Positions 5,267 to 9,777 of a DNA stretch of 9,777 nt are shown in pieces. Both the position numbers and the translations under genes were made by a program. Each line of letters begins with the position of its first letter. Position 1 is the first letter of the stretch. The notes beneath the pieces are model-generated. The model was not told the origin of the DNA, made no database searches, and worked only from the letters and a program-made list of their open reading frames with translations. Source of the stretch: an uncultured Ignavibacteriota bacterium (GTDB lineage: Bacteria; Bacteroidota; Ignavibacteria; UBA10030; UBA8401); the NCBI GenBank assembly GCA_903907305.1, contig CAIVNT010000353.1:1-9777 (forward strand). The letters are read 5' to 3'.

Positions 5267-8170
5267 ATGAACCTCAATCTCAATCCTACAGACATTTTTG
5301 AACCGCGTCACATCGGCCCGAACGAAGAAGAGACCAGAGAGATGCTGAAGACCATCGGCGTTTCATCGCTGGATGAACTGATTGAACAAACCGTTCCCGC
5401 GAACATCCGTCTTGAAGCTCCCATGAAGATCAATAAGGCGATGACGGAATATGAGACGATCAATCATATCCGCGGTATTGCATCGCGAAACAAGGTCTTC
5501 CGTTCATTCATCGGCGCCGGATATTACGGCACGATCGTTCCGCAGGTAATTCAACGGAATATCCTCGAGAATCCGGGTTGGTATACGGCATATACTCCAT
5601 ATCAGGCTGAGGTCGCTCAGGGAAGACTTGAAGCGCTGCTCAATTATCAGACGATGATCATTGATCTGACGGGAATGCAGATCGCGAATGCTTCGCTGCT
5701 AGACGAAGCGACCGCTGCTGCCGAAGCAATGTTTATGATGTATTCACACAATCACGAAAAGAAAAGGAATCAATTCTTTGTCTCCGAAGAATGTTTTCCT
5801 CAAACCATTGATGTCTTGAAAACGCGTGCAGTTCCTCTCGGGATCGATGTCGTAGTCGGCGACCATCGCAAAGAAAAATTCGGTGATACTGTGTTCGGTG
5901 CTCTTGTGCAGTATCCCGCAGGGAATGGCGCGATCTATGATTACACGGTATTCTGTGCTCAGGCAAAGGCGAATAATGTTCTTGTTACAGTTGCGGCAGA
6001 TCTTCTTTCGTTGACGATGCTGACATCTCCCGCCGAATTCGGTGCGGATATCGTGGTCGGCAGCGCTCAGCGATTCGGCGTACCGATGGGCTATGGCGGT
6101 CCTCATGCCGCATTCATGGCAACCAAAGATGAGTATAAGCGTGTTATGCCGGGACGTATCATTGGGGTAACCATCGATTCCAACGGCAATAAAGCCTATC
6201 GGATGGCATTGCAGACGCGAGAGCAGCATATCCGCCGCGAGAAAGCGACGAGCAATATCTGCACGGCACAGGTGCTTCTTGCGATCATGGCCAGCATGTA
6301 TGGTGTGTATCACGGACCGGACGGCTTGAAGACGATCGCATCCCGAGTTCACGGTCTGGCAAAAGTATTGGACAAAGGTCTCAAAAAACTCGAGTTCAGG
6401 CAGACGAACGAAACATACTTCGATACGCTGCATATCGTAACAGGTAACGCGACAGATTCCATCATCAACCGCGCTGCCGGTGCATTGATGAATTTCCGTC
6501 GCGTCAGCGACACAACGGTCGGAATTTCAGTGGACGAATCCACAACGTTAAAAGAAGTTGAAACGATCCTTTCTGTTTTCGCATCGGTAAAGAGCAAAGT
6601 GATCTCCGTTGCAGAACTCTCAAAGAATGTTCAATTGGAATGGGAGAAGAAATTTATCCGAACCAGCAGCTTCATGCTCCATCCCGTTTTCAATTCACAC
6701 AGATCTGAACACGAAATGCTTCGTTATATTCACTCATTGGAAATGAAGGATCTTTCGCTGAATTTCTCCATGATCCCGCTTGGGTCGTGCACTATGAAAT
6801 TAAATGCGACCACAGAAATGCTGCCGATCACAATGCCGGAGTTCGGTTCGCTGCATCCCTTCATTCCGCGCGAGCAGGCCGTTGGATACACACAGATATT
6901 TGAAGAGCTTTCCAACGATCTGAAAGAGATCACCGGATTTGCCGGAGTGTCCCTCCAGCCGAACGCCGGTGCCCAGGGAGAATACGCAGGACTTCTTGTA
7001 ATCCGGGAATATCTTAAATCGAAAGCCCAGCCGCACAGAAATATTGCGTTGATCCCTTCTTCAGCGCATGGTACGAATCCCGCGAGTGCAGTGATGGCCG
7101 GTATGCAAGTGATCGTAGTAAAATGTGATGATCGAGGCAATGTCGAAATAGAAGATTTGAAAACGAAAGCGGAACAGAATAAAGAAAACCTTGCCTGTTT
7201 AATGGTCACATATCCATCAACGCATGGAGTGTTCGAAGAGAGCATTCAAGAAATGTGTTCCATCATACATAAGAACGGCGGACAGGTGTATATGGACGGC
7301 GCGAACATGAATGCACAGGTCGGTTTGACGAGCCCTGCACGCATAGGAGCCGACGTGTGCCATTTGAACCTTCATAAAACATTCTGTATCCCTCACGGCG
7401 GCGGCGGTCCTGGTATGGGACCGATCTGTGTCGCGAAACATCTCGTTCCATTCCTGCCCGGTCATTCCATTGTGGACATGATCGACAGCGATGACGAACC
7501 GGAATCACCATCAACGCAAATGTCCGCTGTATCGGCGGCACCGTGGGGAAGCGCAAGCATTCTTCTGATCTCGTACGTTTACATTAAAATGATGGGCGCA
7601 AACGGATTGACGAATGCAACGAAGTATGCAATCTTGAATGCAAACTACATAAAAGCTCGTCTCGAAAAAGAATTCGATATTCTGTATGTAGGGAAGAACG
7701 GACGATGCGCTCACGAGATGATCGTGGATATGCGAAAGTTCAAAGCTTCAGCAGGAATTGAAGTGACCGATATTGCCAAACGCTTGATGGATTATGGATT
7801 CCATGCGCCGACCGTTTCGTTTCCCGTCGCCGGCACTTTGATGATCGAGCCGACGGAAAGCGAACCGAAAGGCGAGCTTGACCGATTCTGCGATGCACTT
7901 CTTCATATCCGCAGGGAGATCGAAGAAATTGAAATGGGGAATTTTACAAAGGATGATAACGTCCTCAAAAATGCTCCGCACACAGCGCAGACGGTGATGA
8001 ACGATAATTGGAAACACTCCTATTCACGTGAGAAGGCTGTCTATCCGACTCAATGGGTCCGCGCTCATAAATTTTGGCCGAGTGTAGGCCGAGTAAATGA
8101 TACACATGGCGACCGTCAGTTGATATGTGTGTGTCCTCCTGTGGAAAGTTATATGGAAGAAATTAAATAA
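5267..8170 (+). CDS. gcvP: Glycine dehydrogenase (decarboxylating), P-protein of the glycine cleavage system
   Basis: 967 residues, the length of the fused single-chain P-protein (E. coli about 957). It decarboxylates glycine with pyridoxal phosphate and passes the aminomethyl group to the lipoyl arm of GcvH. The N-terminus has the typical FEPRHIGPNEEE, and the first half ends in a degenerate PLP fold. The second half starts near SMIPLGSCTMKLN and holds the PLP lysine, Lys704, in LNLHKTF, followed by the glycine loop HGGGGPGMGP. The C-terminus keeps the family pattern YSREKAVYP, KFWPSVGRVNDTHGDR. No truncation or frameshift is visible. gcvT, gcvH and lpd are not adjacent, so they must be elsewhere if the system is complete. 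The 78-base upstream gap is too short for a tandem glycine riboswitch and shows no such structure. The start lacks a clear Shine-Dalgarno but agrees with the family N-terminus. Confidence 0.97.
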   Translation: MNLNLNPTDIFEPRHIGPNEEETREMLKTIGVSSLDELIEQTVPANIRLEAPMKINKAMTEYETINHIRGIASRNKVFRSFIGAGYYGTIVPQVIQRNILENPGWYTAYTPYQAEVAQGRLEALLNYQTMIIDLTGMQIANASLLDEATAAAEAMFMMYSHNHEKKRNQFFVSEECFPQTIDVLKTRAVPLGIDVVVGDHRKEKFGDTVFGALVQYPAGNGAIYDYTVFCAQAKANNVLVTVAADLLSLTMLTSPAEFGADIVVGSAQRFGVPMGYGGPHAAFMATKDEYKRVMPGRIIGVTIDSNGNKAYRMALQTREQHIRREKATSNICTAQVLLAIMASMYGVYHGPDGLKTIASRVHGLAKVLDKGLKKLEFRQTNETYFDTLHIVTGNATDSIINRAAGALMNFRRVSDTTVGISVDESTTLKEVETILSVFASVKSKVISVAELSKNVQLEWEKKFIRTSSFMLHPVFNSHRSEHEMLRYIHSLEMKDLSLNFSMIPLGSCTMKLNATTEMLPITMPEFGSLHPFIPREQAVGYTQIFEELSNDLKEITGFAGVSLQPNAGAQGEYAGLLVIREYLKSKAQPHRNIALIPSSAHGTNPASAVMAGMQVIVVKCDDRGNVEIEDLKTKAEQNKENLACLMVTYPSTHGVFEESIQEMCSIIHKNGGQVYMDGANMNAQVGLTSPARIGADVCHLNLHKTFCIPHGGGGPGMGPICVAKHLVPFLPGHSIVDMIDSDDEPESPSTQMSAVSAAPWGSASILLISYVYIKMMGANGLTNATKYAILNANYIKARLEKEFDILYVGKNGRCAHEMIVDMRKFKASAGIEVTDIAKRLMDYGFHAPTVSFPVAGTLMIEPTESEPKGELDRFCDALLHIRREIEEIEMGNFTKDDNVLKNAPHTAQTVMNDNWKHSYSREKAVYPTQWVRAHKFWPSVGRVNDTHGDRQLICVCPPVESYMEEIK

Positions 8171-8184
8171 TTTTCAAAATAGGT

Positions 8185-8238
8185 AAGATTACAACAACAT
8201 GAGTTTATGAATAGTAAATCATGGAATTTTGCAATCTT
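8185..8238. repeat. Weak inverted repeat between gcvP and the CoA-binding gene
   Basis: AAGATTACAA (8185-8194) and TTGCAATCTT (8229-8238) are reverse complements at nine of ten positions, 34 bases apart. The stem is AT-rich with a long loop and no T-run, so it is not a good terminator. It may be chance or an operator-like site in the 78-base gap. Confidence 0.25.
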
Positions 8239-8248
8239 GTAATGGATT

Positions 8249-8656
8249 ATGATCACAACCGATGAAGATTTGAAGGATCTTTTATCTCAGGCAAAGACAA
8301 TAGCGGTCGTCGGTGCTTCTCCAAAGCCGTGGCGCGACAGCGGTGCGATCGCTGAGTTCCTCCAGAAAAAAGGGTATAAAGTATTTCCGGTAAATCCGAT
8401 GTATCAGGAAGTGCTAGGAATGAAATGTTATCCCGATCTAAAGTCGGTCCCTGAAAAGATCGACATTGTGGACATTTTTCGGAATCCCGATGAAGTGATG
8501 CCGGTGATCGATGAAGCGATCAGCGTCGGCGCAAAGTCCGTATGGATGCAGTTGAACGTCGTCAACGAACTGGCTGCGGAAAAAGCAGAGAAGTCTGGCC
8601 TCCGAGTGGTGATGGATCTTTGCATTGCTGTTGAACATCGCGCATTGGTCCGCTGA
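8249..8656 (+). CDS. CoA-binding domain protein (YccU-like Rossmann fold)
   Basis: 135 residues, the full length of the small stand-alone family. The Rossmann glycine motif VVGASPKPWRDS lies at about 19-30, followed by GYKVFPVNP, VDIFRNPDE and VWMQLNVVNE, and the near-terminal VMDLCIAVEH, where homologues usually read VMDRC. This is the same fold as the nucleotide/CoA-binding half of succinyl-CoA synthetase alpha, without a catalytic partner domain. The ligand is presumed to be CoA or a related nucleotide; the cellular role is not established. The ATG follows an AT-rich 78-base gap after gcvP with only a weak purine stretch before it. A strong terminator 21 bases past its stop makes it the last gene of its transcript. 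Confidence 0.9.
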   Translation: MITTDEDLKDLLSQAKTIAVVGASPKPWRDSGAIAEFLQKKGYKVFPVNPMYQEVLGMKCYPDLKSVPEKIDIVDIFRNPDEVMPVIDEAISVGAKSVWMQLNVVNELAAEKAEKSGLRVVMDLCIAVEHRALVR

Positions 8657-8677
8657 ACTGGATACCACTGTTGAATT

Positions 8678-8706
8678 AAGGCAGAACGGATGTTCTGCCT
8701 TTTTAT
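8678..8706 (+). terminator. Rho-independent terminator after the CoA-binding gene
   Basis: A perfect 10-bp stem (AAGGCAGAAC 8678-8687, GTTCTGCCTT 8692-8701) with a GGAT tetraloop runs into TTTTTATTTTA. It lies 21 bases after the stop codon and only about 20 bases before the next start. Confidence 0.93.
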
Positions 8707-8718
8707 TTTACCTATATT
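8706..8718 (+). promoter_or_regulatory. Possible promoter element TTTTACCTATATT of the Omp85 gene
   Basis: It shares 12 of 13 bases with 4362-4374 before rnc. If TATATT (8713-8718) is a -10 element, transcription would start near 8725, at the ATG itself. The -35 region would lie within the terminator stem and shows no good consensus, so this is tentative. Confidence 0.3.
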
Positions 8719-8724
8719 ACTTCG

Positions 8725-9777
8725 ATGATCAGATCTTTTTTTGGAATGCTGTTATTTGTCACCATTTCCTATGGACAGGAAGTGACGATCCCGAAATTTA
8801 ACTGGCCCGATTCCACCTACCGTGTCGGTCGGGTGATCTGTATCGGGAATGAATTGACAAAGTCGTATATCATCGAAGATGAGATGTCGCTGAAACCCGG
8901 TTCACTCATCACACACGAGGCAGCACAGTTTGACATCAACCGAGTCTACAGCCTTCGTCTCTTCACGAAAGTTGAGATACAGGTCATTCCAGACTCCGAA
9001 GATGTTGCGACACTGTCTGTGGTCGTTTCAGAGCGGTGGTATTTCTATCCATTTCCCGTGTTGGGACTGAAGGACAGAGATTTCTCAAAATATTATTACG
9101 GCCTCGGTCTTGCGCACAACAATGTCGGCGGGAATAACGTGCAGATGTATGGCGCCTTCGGTCTACGGTATGATCCGTTCGTTTCCATCAACTATACAAA
9201 TCCCCATTTCGATGTACAGAATAAGATATTCTTTTCATTTCGTGCATATTATACCGAGCAGCAAAACAGAAGTCTTGTCTCACTCGCCGGTGCATCGAAT
9301 TTTGATGAGAACCGATCGGGTATTGAAATGACCCTCGGGAAACGATATTCGCTCTTCACGATGATTACAATGAAACTGGAATATATTAATCTTTCCGTCT
9401 CGAATAATTTGTCGGGACGTACACTCTCGCCGAACGGCCGCGACGAGTTCTATTCACTGCACGCTTCCTATTTCTACGATACGCGGGACCTGAAAGAATA
9501 TGCCTCTTACGGAACATACATCGGCCTCGGCATCTCGAAAATCGGCTTATTTGAAAAAGAAGTAAATTATCAGCGAATTGGTATCGACATCCGAAGATAT
9601 GTTCCCGCATGGTATGGTGTTGTTATCGCAGGGAGGGTCTTCGGCAACGTTGCCGGCGGCGGGCGTATCCCAAATTATGGCCATACATTTTTTGGATACA
9701 GTGAACGAATCCGCGGCTACTTTGACACGATCCTCGAAGGTGAACAGATCGTCGGAACATCATTGGAGACACACATC
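8725..9777 (+). CDS. Omp85/D15 (BamA/TamA-like) outer membrane protein with one POTRA-like domain (3' partial)
   Basis: The frame is open from ATG 8725 to the window edge, giving 351 residues without a stop. Residues 1-17 form a signal peptide (Arg3, hydrophobic core, SYG before Gln18), so the protein should cross the inner membrane. Residues about 33-103 (VGRVICIGNELTKSYII to LSVVVSERW) have the pattern of a single POTRA domain. From about 110 onward, alternating strands rich in Tyr and Phe form a barrel with YDTRD at 251-255 and GYSERIRGY at 324-332. The IRGY matches the conserved RGF/RGY lock motif of the Omp85 L6 loop. Family members insert or translocate outer-membrane proteins or lipids. 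BamA usually has five POTRAs and TamA three, so this is a smaller paralogue, probably not the essential BamA. Little of the barrel should be missing on the right. The start has no Shine-Dalgarno. Confidence 0.85.
   Translation, partial: MIRSFFGMLLFVTISYGQEVTIPKFNWPDSTYRVGRVICIGNELTKSYIIEDEMSLKPGSLITHEAAQFDINRVYSLRLFTKVEIQVIPDSEDVATLSVVVSERWYFYPFPVLGLKDRDFSKYYYGLGLAHNNVGGNNVQMYGAFGLRYDPFVSINYTNPHFDVQNKIFFSFRAYYTEQQNRSLVSLAGASNFDENRSGIEMTLGKRYSLFTMITMKLEYINLSVSNNLSGRTLSPNGRDEFYSLHASYFYDTRDLKEYASYGTYIGLGISKIGLFEKEVNYQRIGIDIRRYVPAWYGVVIAGRVFGNVAGGGRIPNYGHTFFGYSERIRGYFDTILEGEQIVGTSLETHI

Noticed and set aside
5744..6433. 229-codon antisense frame inside gcvP
   Set aside because: It lies wholly opposite a strongly conserved gcvP region and its translation shows no domain or signal; it is a shadow of the gcvP codons.

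Overview
The window is a gene-dense, all-plus-strand bacterial chromosome segment of moderate GC content. It carries six protein genes, two of them cut by the window edges. I see no tRNA, rRNA, CRISPR array, transposase or phage gene. Weak or absent Shine-Dalgarno sequences at most starts, a lipoprotein with Bacteroidota-style propeller repeats, a full-length single-chain GcvP and a D15-type outer membrane protein together suggest a Gram-negative bacterium of the Bacteroidota/Ignavibacteriota (FCB) kind. Flagellar genes are unusual for classical Bacteroidota but known in Ignavibacteriota-like lineages. This placement is an inference from family resemblance, not a phylogenetic result.

Layout. 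Bases 2-1450 hold the 3' part of a reading frame that joins the C-terminal end of the flagellar MS-ring protein FliF (collar end, second membrane helix, FliG-binding tail) directly to a complete FliG-like rotor/switch protein. This apparent natural FliF-FliG fusion is the most interesting object here. A strong intrinsic-terminator hairpin (1478-1513) follows, but it overlaps the start codon and signal peptide of the next gene, a 583-residue lipoprotein with an Ig-like domain, an Fn3-like domain and a propeller (1476-3227). Next come an aldo/keto reductase (3261-4247), ribonuclease III (GTG start, 4415-5188), glycine dehydrogenase GcvP (5267-8170) and a small CoA-binding Rossmann protein (8249-8656). 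A textbook intrinsic terminator (8678-8706) closes that run. An Omp85/D15 family outer membrane protein with one visible POTRA-like domain starts at 8725 and runs off the right edge.

The genes do not form one pathway. The left part looks like the end of a flagellar locus; the middle is housekeeping (RNA processing, glycine cleavage); the right part is envelope biogenesis. The rnc gene is bordered on both sides by short imperfect palindromes that resemble dispersed intergenic repeats. A 13-base motif with one mismatch, TTTTnCCTATATT, lies upstream of rnc and of the Omp85 gene and may be a promoter element. At the Omp85 gene it sits so close to the ATG that the transcript could be leaderless.
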